Below are positions 39,730-48,676 of a stretch of 64,000 nt of DNA, one piece after another. The notes below the pieces were generated by a model. That model saw nothing but the letters and a program-made list of their open reading frames with translations, was not told the DNA's origin and made no database searches. The stretch covers positions 124,001 to 188,000 of the forward strand of contig NZ_FODT01000005.1 of the NCBI RefSeq assembly GCF_900110435.1, in the 5' to 3' direction. This DNA is from Rhodopseudomonas pseudopalustris (GTDB taxonomy: Bacteria; Pseudomonadota; Alphaproteobacteria; Rhizobiales; Xanthobacteraceae). The translations under genes and the position numbers were made by a program. Numbering within the stretch: position 1 is the first letter of the stretch; each line of letters starts with the position of its first letter.

Positions 39730-40932
39730 TCAGCGATACAGCGCGCCGCGCAGCGCCTGCGCCATCTGCATCAGGGCAGGGGTCTGCTTGACCGTGCGTT
39801 TGGCGCGGTCGATCGACGCCATCGCCGAAGCCGCAATCCGGCCGCGCGGCGTCAGGGCGACGAAGCTGTCGAAGATCGGCTCGTCATCCTTGCAGAACTG
39901 CTTCTTGTAATCGTCGGAGCCGATGCCGAGATCGAGCCGACTGTAGCCCAGGTCGGCATAGTGATCGATGATCGAGCGCATCAGGATCAGGCCGGGGCTG
40001 TAGCGCGCGGCTTCGGACAACGTGTAGGTGTTGAACATCATCGAATAGCGGTGGCCGTCGGCGACGCCGGCGAACATCGCGATCATATCGTCGTCGGATT
40101 CCAGCGCGTGGATTTCGATCGCACGGCCGCCGCCGGCGAGTTCGGTCTGGCACGCCCGGCGGATGAAATCCTCGACGCCGGGATCGGCGAACACGTTCGG
40201 CAGCTTCTGCGCCGCCATCCGGACCGGCTTGATCCGGAAGAACGCATCGAGCACGCGCCGAACATCGTCGTCGCTGGTCGCCTGACTGTAACGATAGCCG
40301 GGCAGCGCCTGCAGCTTCTTTTCCTTGGTCTTGAGACGGCGGCGAGACGCATTGCTGATGCGATCGCTCGGGGACGCTGCGGGATCGAGCAACAGCACCG
40401 GACATTCGTTGACCGAGGCTTGATGCGGTAGTTGCGCCAGCGGATTGGCGAGGTCGCGCCAGCGCAGTGGCTGCTGGCGGAGCGCCAGCACGTCGGCGCC
40501 GTCCGGCTGTGCGCGCAGGCCCGCGATGAGCGCATCGAGTTCGCGCGAATCGGCAGTCTGCGCCGCGTCGCGACGCCACAGCGGCATGTTGAACGTGGCA
40601 TGTTTGCCGCCGAGGAAGCGCGCGATGCGCAGGCCGAAGCGGCGCTCGAGTCCGAGCGGCAGCAACATCAACGGCCGAAGCTCGGCATCACGCGCCACCA
40701 CGATGAAGGGTTCAAGTTGTTCCGCAACGCCGACGTGCCGCTGCCAGGCATCGAGGAAATCGAAGCGCTGATAGGGCGTGAAGAACTGCTCGGGTTGCTC
40801 GAGCGAACGCCAGATCGCTTCCGCCGCCGCCATCTCGCGGACAATTTCGACACGCGCAATCCGGCCGGGCTGCGCCGACGACGCCGCGTGGCCCGCGGAC
40901 CGGCCTTCGCTCAGCACGGCCATCATCGTCAT
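39730..40932 (-). CDS. GNAT-fold acyltransferase (CelD/BcsL family)
   Basis: A 400-residue protein of the acetyltransferase_6 family, found in polysaccharide and cellulose loci. It begins with VEIVREMAAAEAIWRSLE, has the FFTPYQRFDFLDAWQ segment (about 50-64), and in the second GNAT half FAGVADGHRYSMMFNTYTLSEAARYSPGLIL and YSRLDLGIGSDDYKKQF. It probably attaches an acyl group to a sugar or a carrier-bound intermediate; donor and acceptor are unknown. I chose the ATG at 40932, after TAAAAGGATTTGCG. It is divergent from the NodB-fold gene. Confidence 0.82.
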   Translation of the reverse strand: MTMMAVLSEGRSAGHAASSAQPGRIARVEIVREMAAAEAIWRSLEQPEQFFTPYQRFDFLDAWQRHVGVAEQLEPFIVVARDAELRPLMLLPLGLERRFGLRIARFLGGKHATFNMPLWRRDAAQTADSRELDALIAGLRAQPDGADVLALRQQPLRWRDLANPLAQLPHQASVNECPVLLLDPAASPSDRISNASRRRLKTKEKKLQALPGYRYSQATSDDDVRRVLDAFFRIKPVRMAAQKLPNVFADPGVEDFIRRACQTELAGGGRAIEIHALESDDDMIAMFAGVADGHRYSMMFNTYTLSEAARYSPGLILMRSIIDHYADLGYSRLDLGIGSDDYKKQFCKDDEPIFDSFVALTPRGRIAASAMASIDRAKRTVKQTPALMQMAQALRGALYR

Positions 40933-41057
40933 CGCAAATCCTTTTAGACAATTCTTTACGCTTTTCGGCTTGTGCGGACCTTTACAAAGAAATCTCAACA
41001 AACAGTAATGACAATCCATCAAGCGGGGCGGGGCGCCGTGCAGCCGGGGAGCGTTCG

Positions 41058-42104
41058 TTGTCATCGCGTGGTTGGTGGGCGGCGGCCGGGCTGGAGTTGG
41101 CCTATTTCAGCGGGCTCGCGCGGCTCGCGCAATTCGGCAGCGGCGGCGCCGGCGTCATCCTGCGGTTCGAGCGCGTGCGCCCGACACGCAAGGACAGGTT
41201 TCAGCCGCTGCGCAGCCACGAGATCACGCCGCAATTCCTGGATCGCCTGCTACGCGCCCTGCGACGCTGGGATTGCGCCGTCGTTTCGCAGGACGAAGTC
41301 CTCGATCGCATCGCGCGCGCGGACATTGGGGGCCGCTTCGTCTGCCTCACTTTCGACGGCGGGTCCCGCGACCTGATCAGCTATGGTCATCCTGTGCTGG
41401 CTCGGCACGGCGTGCCTTTCACCATCTATCTGCCGACGGCTTTTCCCGACGGTCTGGGCGAAGCATGGTGGCTCGCGCTGGAGCAGGTGATCGCCGGCAA
41501 CGATCGCATCGCTCTGATGATCGACAACAGCGAGCGGCGGTTCGACACCGCGAGCACCGACGACAAGTACCGCGTTTTCCACTTCCTCGGCACCTGGCTG
41601 TGTGCGCTGCCGCCGCCTGATCTCGCCGCGGCGATCCGCGATCTCTGCGCCCGCTACGGCGTCGACATCGCAGGACTGACGAGCGAAGCGGTGATGAATT
41701 GGGAGGAGGTGGCCAGGCTCGCCGCCGATCCGCACGTCACGATCGGAAGCGCCACGGTGAACTACCCGCTGCTCGCCAATGCGAGCGACGTGGTCGCGCA
41801 TCGCGAAATCGCGATGGGCCGCGCCGTGCTGTGCGCAGCGCTCGGCCGCGACGCTGTGCATTTCGCCTATCCGTATGGCGAGCGCGGCAGCTTCACGCCG
41901 CGCGACGTGAAGATCGTCGAGGAGGCGGGCTTTGCCAGCGCGGTGACCGCCATCCCCGGCGTGATCCATCGACGCTCGCCGTCGCAGCCTTGGATGCTGC
42001 CGCGGATCGCATGGGACGGCCGCCGCCGCTCGCTGCGCGGGCTGCGGGTGGTTCTGTCGGGATTGATGCCGGGCGCGGCGGCGCAGCTCGGCCGGCGCTA
42101 TTGA
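41058..42104 (+). CDS. NodB-fold polysaccharide deacetylase-like protein, metal site lost
   Basis: A 348-residue protein of the NodB/CE4 fold. Motif 1, normally TFDDG, is TFDGG: the catalytic-base aspartate (D100) stays but the metal aspartate is G101. Motif 2, normally HxxxH, is SATVNYP, with A232 and Y236 instead of the two histidines. Motif 3 is kept (FAYPYG, 269-274). All three metal ligands are therefore absent, and it should not be an active deacetylase. It may bind the polysaccharide or regulate its modification. The start is a TTG at 41058 with GGGGAG 6 bases upstream; no ATG or GTG fits. Confidence 0.82.
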   Translation: MSSRGWWAAAGLELAYFSGLARLAQFGSGGAGVILRFERVRPTRKDRFQPLRSHEITPQFLDRLLRALRRWDCAVVSQDEVLDRIARADIGGRFVCLTFDGGSRDLISYGHPVLARHGVPFTIYLPTAFPDGLGEAWWLALEQVIAGNDRIALMIDNSERRFDTASTDDKYRVFHFLGTWLCALPPPDLAAAIRDLCARYGVDIAGLTSEAVMNWEEVARLAADPHVTIGSATVNYPLLANASDVVAHREIAMGRAVLCAALGRDAVHFAYPYGERGSFTPRDVKIVEEAGFASAVTAIPGVIHRRSPSQPWMLPRIAWDGRRRSLRGLRVVLSGLMPGAAAQLGRRY

Positions 42105-42307
42105 GGGTCGGGCCGCGACATCCAGGTCACGATCGGCATCGCCGGCGCCACCCAGCCGAGCCCCGCGACGGCGTAATAGGCCACCTGCACCCACTTCGAC
42201 TCGACGATCAACGGCGCTTGCGCAATCGCCATCGCCATCAGCGACCACACGATCGCGAGCACCAGCAGTGCGATGGTTCCAATCAATTTTCGGGTTCGGA
42301 TATTCAT
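42098..42307 (-). CDS. DUF2842 small membrane protein
   Basis: A 69-residue protein with two membrane segments (about 8-29 and 40-62), a basic start (MNIRTRKLIG) and a WVQVAYYAVAGLGWVAPAMP segment that matches what I recall of the DUF2842 family of alphaproteobacteria. The function is unknown. Its 3' end overlaps the NodB-fold gene by 7 bases in convergent orientation, and it is divergent from heme A synthase. Confidence 0.8.
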   Translation of the reverse strand: MNIRTRKLIGTIALLVLAIVWSLMAMAIAQAPLIVESKWVQVAYYAVAGLGWVAPAMPIVTWMSRPDPQ

Positions 42308-42403
42308 GATCAGGTCACACGCGCTTGATGCGTTCTCGCGCCGCCTTGCGCGTCGGAACGGCCGGACTATAAGGATCGCAAAAATCCGTTCAAGGTATGC
42401 TTT

Positions 42404-43492
42404 ATGACCGCTGCCGCGGAGCTTCGTCCTCGCCGCGTTCGTCCGGTCCGGATCTGGCTGACGCTCGTCGCCATGCTGATCGCGGTCATGGTCCTGGTCG
42501 GCGGCGCCACCCGGCTGACCGAGTCCGGCCTGTCGATCGTCGAATGGAAGCCGGTCACCGGAACGCTGCCGCCGCTCAACGATGCCCAGTGGCGCGACGC
42601 GTTCGAGGGCTACAAGACCATCCCGCAATATCGCGAACTCAACGCCGGAATGACGCTCGGCGAGTTCAAGACGATCTTCTGGTGGGAGTGGGGCCATCGC
42701 CTGCTCGGGCGGGTGATCGGCATCGCCTATCTGCTGCCGTTGCTGTGGTTCCTGTGGCGCGGCGCGATCGACCCGGAATGGAAGCGCGCGCTATGGGCGA
42801 TCTTCGCGCTCGGCGCGCTGCAGGGCGCGGTCGGCTGGTGGATGGTGGCGTCGGGGCTGTCGCAGCGGACCGAAGTGTCGCAGGTGCGCCTCGCGATCCA
42901 TCTGACATTGGCGTTGGTGATCTACGCCGCGATCGTCTGGACGCTGCGGCGGCTCGCGGGCAACCCGCCGATCGTCGCGGCGGCGCGGCTGAAATTCACC
43001 GCGATCGCGCTGCTGGCGCTGACGCTGGTTCAGCTCTTCCTCGGCGCGCTGGTCGCGGGGCTGCGGGCCGGGCGGATGTTCAACACCTGGCCGCTGATCG
43101 ACGGCGCAATGATCCCGGAGGCTTCGCGGCTGTGGTTCGAACAACCGTGGTGGAAGAACCTGTTCGACAATCACCTCACCGTGCAGTTCGATCATCGCAT
43201 GATGGCCTATGCGCTGTGGGCGCTGGCGGCGTGGCACGCGATCGACGCGTTGCGGGCGCGGGCCGGTGGCGCGGCCGGCGGCGCATTGTGGCTGTTCGCG
43301 GCGCTGTCGCTGCAGGCCGTGCTCGGCATTCTGACGTTGCTGTATCAAGTGCCGATCGGTCTGGCGCTGGCGCATCAGGCCGTCGGCATCGTCGTGCTGA
43401 CGCTCGCTGTGTTGCAGGTCGAGCGGTTGACCGCGTCGAAATCGAACGAGGCGCCGCGCGTGATGCCGACGCCGGCCGGCCAGCGCGGCTGA
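42404..43492 (+). CDS. ctaA: Heme A synthase (COX15/CtaA)
   Basis: Oxidises the C8 methyl of heme O to make heme A for aa3-type cytochrome oxidase. The 362-residue inner-membrane protein has eight expected helices. Heme-ligand histidines are visible in [11 protein letters not shown] (about 98), [19 protein letters not shown] and ALAHQAVGI, and the [19 protein letters not shown] segment is typical of the alphaproteobacterial (COX15) type. There is no separate CtaB gene in this window. Confidence 0.95.
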   Translation: MTAAAELRPRRVRPVRIWLTLVAMLIAVMVLVGGATRLTESGLSIVEWKPVTGTLPPLNDAQWRDAFEGYKTIPQYRELNAGMTLGEFKTIFWWEWGHRLLGRVIGIAYLLPLLWFLWRGAIDPEWKRALWAIFALGALQGAVGWWMVASGLSQRTEVSQVRLAIHLTLALVIYAAIVWTLRRLAGNPPIVAAARLKFTAIALLALTLVQLFLGALVAGLRAGRMFNTWPLIDGAMIPEASRLWFEQPWWKNLFDNHLTVQFDHRMMAYALWALAAWHAIDALRARAGGAAGGALWLFAALSLQAVLGILTLLYQVPIGLALAHQAVGIVVLTLAVLQVERLTASKSNEAPRVMPTPAGQRG

Positions 43493-43508
43493 TCGAGAAA
43501 CACCGGCC

Positions 43509-44111
43509 TTACGGCTGCTCCGATGCGGAGCCGAGAGTCTTGCGCCGTTCGATGTAGGCGCTGATCATGGGCGACAGAAACGCGACCGGCCAGATGAACT
43601 TCGGCCAATGCGGGTTGATCAGGCACGCCAGCAGCGCGGCGCCGAACAGCACCAGCGCGAAGGCCGGCGTGATCAGCGTCAGCCAGTCTTGCCGCCGCGC
43701 CACGGCGATCGCCCACAGCGCGGTGTTGAACAGTGCGATCAGCAGCAGATTGAGGCTGTACAGCGTGGTGACGTTGGGGGAGTCGTAATTATTGCCGTAC
43801 AGCCCGCAGGTCACCGGCAGCAGGATGATCGAGAGCAGGAAGAACAGGTTGACCAGCACTTCGACGCGGCCGGCGTGGGTCGCGTAAGCGAGCCGGCGCT
43901 GGTGGCTGTACCAGAACATCCCGGCGACGATGAAGCTGAGCAGCAGGGTCGACAGATAGGCGCCGTACAGATGCCAGATCTCGCGCCATTGCGGATCGGC
44001 GCTCGTGAATTTCTCGCGCGGCGCCTGATAGGCGAGGAGAGTCATCGCAACACCGAACACGGTGTTGCTCAGTGCCTCCAAGCGTCGCATTTCGAGATGG
44101 CCGCCGCTCAT
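43509..44111 (-). CDS. TMEM175-like (DUF1211) membrane protein
   Basis: A 200-residue protein with six expected membrane segments, the size of bacterial TMEM175 potassium channels. The N-terminal signature, usually RxxxFSD, appears as R10-LEA-LSN16: leucine replaces the pore phenylalanine and asparagine the aspartate. Later segments (YSHQRRLAYA after TM2-3) fit the family. With the altered signature, channel activity or selectivity may differ. It is convergent with ctaA (16 bases) and 25 bases after the metY stop on the same strand. Confidence 0.75.
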   Translation of the reverse strand: MSGGHLEMRRLEALSNTVFGVAMTLLAYQAPREKFTSADPQWREIWHLYGAYLSTLLLSFIVAGMFWYSHQRRLAYATHAGRVEVLVNLFFLLSIILLPVTCGLYGNNYDSPNVTTLYSLNLLLIALFNTALWAIAVARRQDWLTLITPAFALVLFGAALLACLINPHWPKFIWPVAFLSPMISAYIERRKTLGSASEQP

Positions 44112-44136
44112 GGCCGCCTCCGGCCGCGGCCCGGCG

Positions 44137-45417
44137 TCAACCGCCGAGCGCCTCGTCGAGATCCGCGATCAGGTCTTCCTTGTCCTCGATGCCGATCGAG
44201 ACGCGCACCATGTCGGGCGCGGCGCCGGCGGCGGTCTTCTGCGCATCGTCGAGCTGGCTGTGGGTGGTCGAGGCCGGATGAATGATCAGCGAACGGGTAT
44301 CGCCGACATTGGCGAGGTGTGAGAACAGCTTCAGCTTCGAGACCAGATCGACGCCGGCCTGATAACCACCCTTGAGGCCGAAGGTGAACACCGCGCCGGC
44401 CCCCTTCGGCGCGTATTTGCGCGCGAGCGCGTTGTACTTGCTCGACGCTAGCCCCGCATAGTTCACCGAGGACACCGCCTTGTGGGTCGAGAGGAATTCG
44501 GCGATCGCCTTGGCGTTCTCGCAATGCTTCTGCATCCGCAGCGGCAGCGTCTCGATTCCCGTCATGAGCAGGAAGGCGTTGAACGGCGACAGCGCCGGAC
44601 CGAGATCGCGCAGGCCGAGCACGCGGCAGGCGATCGCGAAGGAGAAGTTTCCAAACGTCTCCTGCAGCTTGAGTCCGTGATACTCCGGCCGCGGCTCGCT
44701 CAGCATCGGATATTTGCCGTCGCGCGACCAATCGAAGGTGCCGGCGTCGACGATGATTCCGCCCAGCGAATTGCCGTGGCCGCCGAGAAATTTGGTCAGC
44801 GAATGCACGACGATGTCGGCGCCATGGTCGATCGGGCGGATCAGATAGGGCGTCGCCAGCGTGTTGTCGACGATCAGCGGCACACCGGCGTTGCGCGCGA
44901 CCTCGGCGATCGCCTCGATGTCGGTGATGCTGCCACCGGGATTGGCGATCGACTCGATGAAGATCGCCTTGGTCTTCGGCGACACCGCGCGCTGGAAGCT
45001 GCCGAGATCGTCGGGATCGGCCCACACCACGTTCCAGCCGAAGCTCTTGAAGGCGTGGGTGAACTGGTTGATCGAGCCACCGTACAGTTTGCGGGCGGCA
45101 ATGAACTCGTCGCCGGGCCGCAGCAGCTGCTGAAACGCCACGAGCTGCGCCGCATGGCCGGACGCGGTCGCAAGCGCCGCGGTGCCGCCCTCGAGCGCGG
45201 CGACGCGCTCTTCCAGCACCGCGGTCGTCGGGTTGGTGATGCGGGTGTAGATGTTGCCGAACGCCTGCAGCCCGAACAGCGAGGCGGCATGGTCGGCGTC
45301 GTTGAAGACGAACGAGGTGGTCTGGTAGATCGGCGTCGCTCGTGCGCCTGTGGTGGGATCGGGCTGCGCGCCTGCGTGGACCGCGAGCGTGGCAAAACCC
45401 GGGCTGCGTTCGGTCAT
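44137..45417 (-). CDS. metY: O-acetylhomoserine sulfhydrylase (aminocarboxypropyltransferase)
   Basis: PLP enzyme of the Cys/Met metabolism family that forms homocysteine (or methionine from methanethiol) from O-acetylhomoserine. The 426-residue length and the inserted region [21 protein letters not shown] are typical of MetY rather than MetB/MetC. The PLP lysine is K209 ([11 protein letters not shown]). I chose the ATG at 45417 with GGAGGG seven bases upstream. It follows the CoA-binding protein gene on the same strand, a frequent pairing. Confidence 0.94.
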   Translation of the reverse strand: MTERSPGFATLAVHAGAQPDPTTGARATPIYQTTSFVFNDADHAASLFGLQAFGNIYTRITNPTTAVLEERVAALEGGTAALATASGHAAQLVAFQQLLRPGDEFIAARKLYGGSINQFTHAFKSFGWNVVWADPDDLGSFQRAVSPKTKAIFIESIANPGGSITDIEAIAEVARNAGVPLIVDNTLATPYLIRPIDHGADIVVHSLTKFLGGHGNSLGGIIVDAGTFDWSRDGKYPMLSEPRPEYHGLKLQETFGNFSFAIACRVLGLRDLGPALSPFNAFLLMTGIETLPLRMQKHCENAKAIAEFLSTHKAVSSVNYAGLASSKYNALARKYAPKGAGAVFTFGLKGGYQAGVDLVSKLKLFSHLANVGDTRSLIIHPASTTHSQLDDAQKTAAGAAPDMVRVSIGIEDKEDLIADLDEALGG

Positions 45418-45529
45418 GGTCGATCCCTCCGGTCTGGTTGATGGTTTCGCGATATCTGAGCGCAACCCGACGGAACGTCAAGCAAGCTCGCGCCGACGCC
45501 GACGAGGCGGCAGGGAGCGGCGGCCGGGC

Positions 45530-46114
45530 TCAGGTCGGTTCGCCGCGGTTGCGGGCGGCGCGGTCCGAGGCGGCGGTATCGGCGCCGGCGAGGCTGGTGC
45601 GGTCGAGCGACAGCCGCATCCCCTTGACCGGAGCCGGCGCGCGTTTCGAACTCAGCGTCCGGGAATTGACGCCCATCCAGGAAATTTCGGAGGACAGCCG
45701 GCCGTATTCGATCTTGGGGCAGCGATTCATCGCCACTTTCAGCCCGGCGGCTTCGGCCAGCGCGGCGGCCTCATCGTTGCGGACGCCGATCTGCATCCAG
45801 ATCACCTTCGGCAGCGGCGTCATCGCCAGCGCCGCCTCGATGATCGGCATCACATGCGCCGAGCCGCGGAAGATATCGACCATATCGACCGGGCGGTCGA
45901 TGTCGCGCAGCGAGGCGACGAACGGCTTGCCGAGCAGGCTGTTGCCGACCTGACCGGGATTTATCGGGATCATATCGTAGCCGCGCTCGGCGAGATATTT
46001 GAACACGAAGTAGCTCGGCCGCACATTCAGCGGCGAGGCGCCGACGACAGCGACCGTTTTCACGTCGTTGAGGATTTCGCGGATGTAGCTGTCGGGATAT
46101 GCGTCGTGGTTCAC
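45530..46114 (-). CDS. CoA-binding domain protein (YccU-like)
   Basis: A 194-residue protein. Residues about 10-150 form the YccU-type Rossmann CoA-binding domain (VKTVAVVGASPLNVRPSYFVFKYL, INPGQVGNSLLGKPFVASL, VIWMQIGVRN, NRCPKIEYGRL). An arginine/serine-rich tail of about 35 residues follows. The only plausible start is the GTG at 46114, since no ATG precedes the fold. A palindromic repeat begins 12 bases upstream and would cover the ribosome-binding region. Function unknown; genomic links to metY suggest a sulfur-metabolism role. Confidence 0.85.
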   Translation of the reverse strand: MNHDAYPDSYIREILNDVKTVAVVGASPLNVRPSYFVFKYLAERGYDMIPINPGQVGNSLLGKPFVASLRDIDRPVDMVDIFRGSAHVMPIIEAALAMTPLPKVIWMQIGVRNDEAAALAEAAGLKVAMNRCPKIEYGRLSSEISWMGVNSRTLSSKRAPAPVKGMRLSLDRTSLAGADTAASDRAARNRGEPT

Positions 46115-46125
46115 GTCAAGAAACC

Positions 46126-46158
46126 GTCATTGCGAGGAGCGAGGCGACGAAGCAATCC
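46126..46158. repeat. GTCATTGCGAGGAGCG-type dispersed repeat
   Basis: A 33-base unit GTCATTGCGAGGAGCG... ending AAGCAATCC, widely scattered in Bradyrhizobium and Rhodopseudomonas genomes (from memory). Its ends ATTGC and GCAAT pair, with GCGA/GACG irregularities inside. It lies in the leader of the CoA-binding protein gene and just downstream of the crotonase gene. Confidence 0.65.
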
Positions 46159-46179
46159 AGAATGCGGCGGGTGGCCGCA

Positions 46180-47007
46180 TCAGCAGTCTTTCCATTCCGG
46201 CTTGCGCTTGTCGAGGAAGGCGCCGATGCCTTCTTCGGCGTCCTGGGCCATCATATTCTCAGCCATCACTTGCGACGCGTAGTGATAGGCGTCGGCCAGG
46301 CTGAGCTCGGCCTGACGATAGAACGCTTCCTTGCCGATCTTGATGGTGTGGGACGACTTGCTCGCGATCTGACTGGCGAGCGCGATCGCAGCGTCGCGCT
46401 CGCCGCCATGCGGCACGACACGATTGATCAGTCCGATCGCACGGGCGTCCTCTGCGCTCACCGGCTCGCCGGTCAGCAGCATGTGCATCGCGTGCTTGCG
46501 CGGCACGTTGCGCGTCAGCGCCACCATCGGCGTCGAGCAGAACAGCCCGATATCAACGCCCGGCGTTGCGAACGTCGCTTGCTCGGAAGCGACCGCGAGA
46601 TCGCAGCTCGCTACCAGCTGGCAGCCCGCCGCGGTAGCGACGCCCTGAACCGCGGCGATCACCGGCTTCGGCAGCAGAACGACCGCCTGCATCATCGCAC
46701 TGCATGCGGTCATGATCCGGGTGAAGCTGGCGCGTCCGCGATCGGCGTCGTTGCGATGCGCGGTCAACTCTTTCATGTCGTGACCGGCCGAGAAAGCCGG
46801 CCCGTTGGCGGCGATCACCACCGCGCGAACGCCGTCGTCGCGACCGATCAGATCGAGCGCGGCGTGCAGATCGTTGATCAGTTCGAGTGACAGGCTGTTG
46901 CGGGCGGCCGGGCGGTTCAATGTCAGCACAGCGACGCCGCCGTCGATTGTTTCGCGCAGCAGAATTGGCGACGGCGAGGTCGCCGTGAAGGCGGGCAGAG
47001 CAGTCAT
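46180..47007 (-). CDS. Crotonase-superfamily protein, ECHDC3-like
   Basis: A 275-residue enoyl-CoA hydratase/isomerase-fold protein. The oxyanion-hole motifs AFSAGHDMKEL (71-81) and the GVATAAGC turn are kept, so acyl-CoA binding is likely. Both catalytic glutamates of classical hydratase are replaced: Q130 (AAGCQL in place of GGGCEL) and, exactly 20 residues later, G150 (ATPGVDIG). The IGLFCSTP segment (153-160) matches the ECHDC3 group. Calling it a hydratase would overstate the evidence. I chose the ATG at 47007. Confidence 0.85.
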   Translation of the reverse strand: MTALPAFTATSPSPILLRETIDGGVAVLTLNRPAARNSLSLELINDLHAALDLIGRDDGVRAVVIAANGPAFSAGHDMKELTAHRNDADRGRASFTRIMTACSAMMQAVVLLPKPVIAAVQGVATAAGCQLVASCDLAVASEQATFATPGVDIGLFCSTPMVALTRNVPRKHAMHMLLTGEPVSAEDARAIGLINRVVPHGGERDAAIALASQIASKSSHTIKIGKEAFYRQAELSLADAYHYASQVMAENMMAQDAEEGIGAFLDKRKPEWKDC

Positions 47008-47096
47008 GAAACCATCCGGGGCGAGAATCCAGCGCTGGGAATAGGCGTCACCATATTGTAACAAACCCGGCGAAGCGAGTGCAGGGCGGGAACGAC

Positions 47097-47525
47097 ATGA
47101 CACATGCGAGAATGAGTGTAGCCGAAATCGAGGATCTCCTGCATCGTGAGTTCCCGCAGGCTTTCAGTCACGGCGATATTTCAATCGAGACCGCGGACGG
47201 CCGCACCAGCCTGCTGCGGCAGCGCTTCAACGACCGCATGTTGAGGCCCGGCGGCACGGTGTCGGGACCGACGCTGATGGCGCTCGCGGATTTCGCGATG
47301 TACGTGGTGCTGCTGTCTGCGATCGGCCCGGTGGCGCTCGCGGTCACGACCAATCTCAACATCAATTTCCTGCGCAAGGGCCAGCCCGGGCAGGATGTGG
47401 TCGCGGTGGCGCGACTGCTGAAGCTCGGCAAGCGACTCGCGGTCGGCGAGGTGTCGCTGCTGTCCGGAACGTCGCCCGATCCGATCGCACACGTCACATC
47501 GACCTACTCCATTCCGATAGTTTGA
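47097..47525 (+). CDS. PaaI-type hotdog-fold thioesterase
   Basis: A 142-residue hotdog protein that probably hydrolyses acyl-CoA thioesters. The signature helix region reads LRPGGTVSGPTLMALADFAMY (about 51-71), with the catalytic aspartate in the ALADFA stretch, then NLNINFLRKGQPGQDVVAVARL and GEVSLLSG. It is divergent from the crotonase gene, with 89 bases between starts; the two may act on related CoA esters. A start three to five codons later is possible. Confidence 0.85.
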   Translation: MTHARMSVAEIEDLLHREFPQAFSHGDISIETADGRTSLLRQRFNDRMLRPGGTVSGPTLMALADFAMYVVLLSAIGPVALAVTTNLNINFLRKGQPGQDVVAVARLLKLGKRLAVGEVSLLSGTSPDPIAHVTSTYSIPIV

Positions 47526-47597
47526 GCTTTTTGAAGGTAATATAGCACCATATTTCTAAGCCGATGATTTCGCTGCATATTTTTGCATGACGGGGGA

Positions 47598-47625
47598 TTG
47601 ACGACGGCGTGGGGCTTATCTACAA
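47598..47625 (+). promoter_or_regulatory. Candidate rplM promoter
   Basis: TTGACG at 47598-47603 and CTACAA at 47620-47625 are separated by 16 bases. The start of transcription would be about 45-50 bases before the rplM ATG. TTGAC with a relaxed -10 box suits alphaproteobacterial sigma-70 promoters; this is a reading by eye. Confidence 0.4.
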
Positions 47626-47679
47626 GCGCGCCAAGTCCGGTGCACTGCGCCGAATTTCCCCCTGTCATGGATCATTCTC

Positions 47680-48144
47680 ATGAAGACGTTTTCGGCCAAG
47701 CCCGCCGAAGTCACGAAGAAGTGGGTCATTATTGACGCCACCGGTCTCGTGGTCGGCCGGCTCGCCACGCTGGTCGCGATGCGGCTGCGCGGCAAGCATC
47801 TCCCGACTTACACGCCGCATGTCGATTGCGGCGACAACATCATCATCATCAACGCCGCCAAGGTGGTGCTGACCGGTCGCAAGCGCGACAACAAGGTCTA
47901 CTATCACCACACCGGCTTCATCGGCGGCATCAAGGAACGCACCGCGAAATCGATTCTCGAAGGTCGCTTTCCGGAGCGCGTCGTCGAGAAGGCGGTCGAG
48001 CGCATGATCCCGCGCGGGCCGCTCGGTCGCGTGCAGATGGGCAATCTGCGTGTCTATGGCGGCGCTGAGCATCCGCACGAGGCCCAGCAACCCGAACCGC
48101 TCGACGTCGCCGCGATGAATCGCAAGAACATGAGGGCCGCATAA
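47680..48144 (+). CDS. rplM: 50S ribosomal protein L13
   Basis: A 154-residue large-subunit protein. The start [11 protein letters not shown] and the [34 protein letters not shown] and [31 protein letters not shown] segments are standard for alphaproteobacterial L13. It is separated from rpsI by one base, the near-universal rplM-rpsI operon. Confidence 0.98.
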   Translation: MKTFSAKPAEVTKKWVIIDATGLVVGRLATLVAMRLRGKHLPTYTPHVDCGDNIIIINAAKVVLTGRKRDNKVYYHHTGFIGGIKERTAKSILEGRFPERVVEKAVERMIPRGPLGRVQMGNLRVYGGAEHPHEAQQPEPLDVAAMNRKNMRAA

Positions 48145-48145
48145 G

Positions 48146-48622
48146 ATGTCCGAAACCATGCAGTCTCTCGATCAGCTCTCGGCGCTGAAGACGACGCAGC
48201 CGGACGCCCCGACCTACACCAAGAAGGTCGACAAGCAGGGCCGCGCCTACGCCACCGGCAAGCGCAAGGACGCGGTCGCCCGTGTCTGGATCAAGCCGGG
48301 CGCCGGCAAGGTCACGGTCAATGCACGTGAGGTCGAGGTCTACTTCGCCCGTCCGGTGCTGCGCATGATGATCCAGCAGCCGCTGGTCGCCGCGGCGCGT
48401 GCCGGCCAGTACGACGTGATCTGCACCGTGGCGGGCGGTGGCCTGTCCGGTCAGGCCGGCGCGGTGCGCCACGGCATCTCCAAGGCGCTCACCAATTTCG
48501 AGCCCGAGCTGCGCGGCGTGCTGAAGAAGGGTGGCTTCCTGACCCGCGATTCGCGTGTCGTCGAGCGCAAGAAGTACGGCAAGGCGAAGGCCCGTCGTTC
48601 CTTCCAGTTCTCGAAGCGCTGA
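48146..48622 (+). CDS. rpsI: 30S ribosomal protein S9
   Basis: A 158-residue small-subunit protein with the usual N-terminal extension of alphaproteobacteria (about 30 residues) before [18 protein letters not shown]. It ends with [16 protein letters not shown], the basic tail that reaches the P-site tRNA. The terminator at 48645 closes the operon. Confidence 0.98.
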   Translation: MSETMQSLDQLSALKTTQPDAPTYTKKVDKQGRAYATGKRKDAVARVWIKPGAGKVTVNAREVEVYFARPVLRMMIQQPLVAAARAGQYDVICTVAGGGLSGQAGAVRHGISKALTNFEPELRGVLKKGGFLTRDSRVVERKKYGKAKARRSFQFSKR

Positions 48623-48644
48623 TCCTTCGCTTCATCGTCATTCG

Positions 48645-48676
48645 GAAAGGGCGTCCTTCGGGGCGCCCTTTTTGTT
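48645..48676 (+). terminator. Rho-independent terminator after rpsI
   Basis: AAAGGGCG at 48645-48652 and CGCCCTTT at 48663-48670 form an 8-bp stem around a TCCTTCGGGG-type loop, and the T-rich tail TTTTTGTTT follows. It starts 22 bases after the rpsI stop. Confidence 0.88.
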
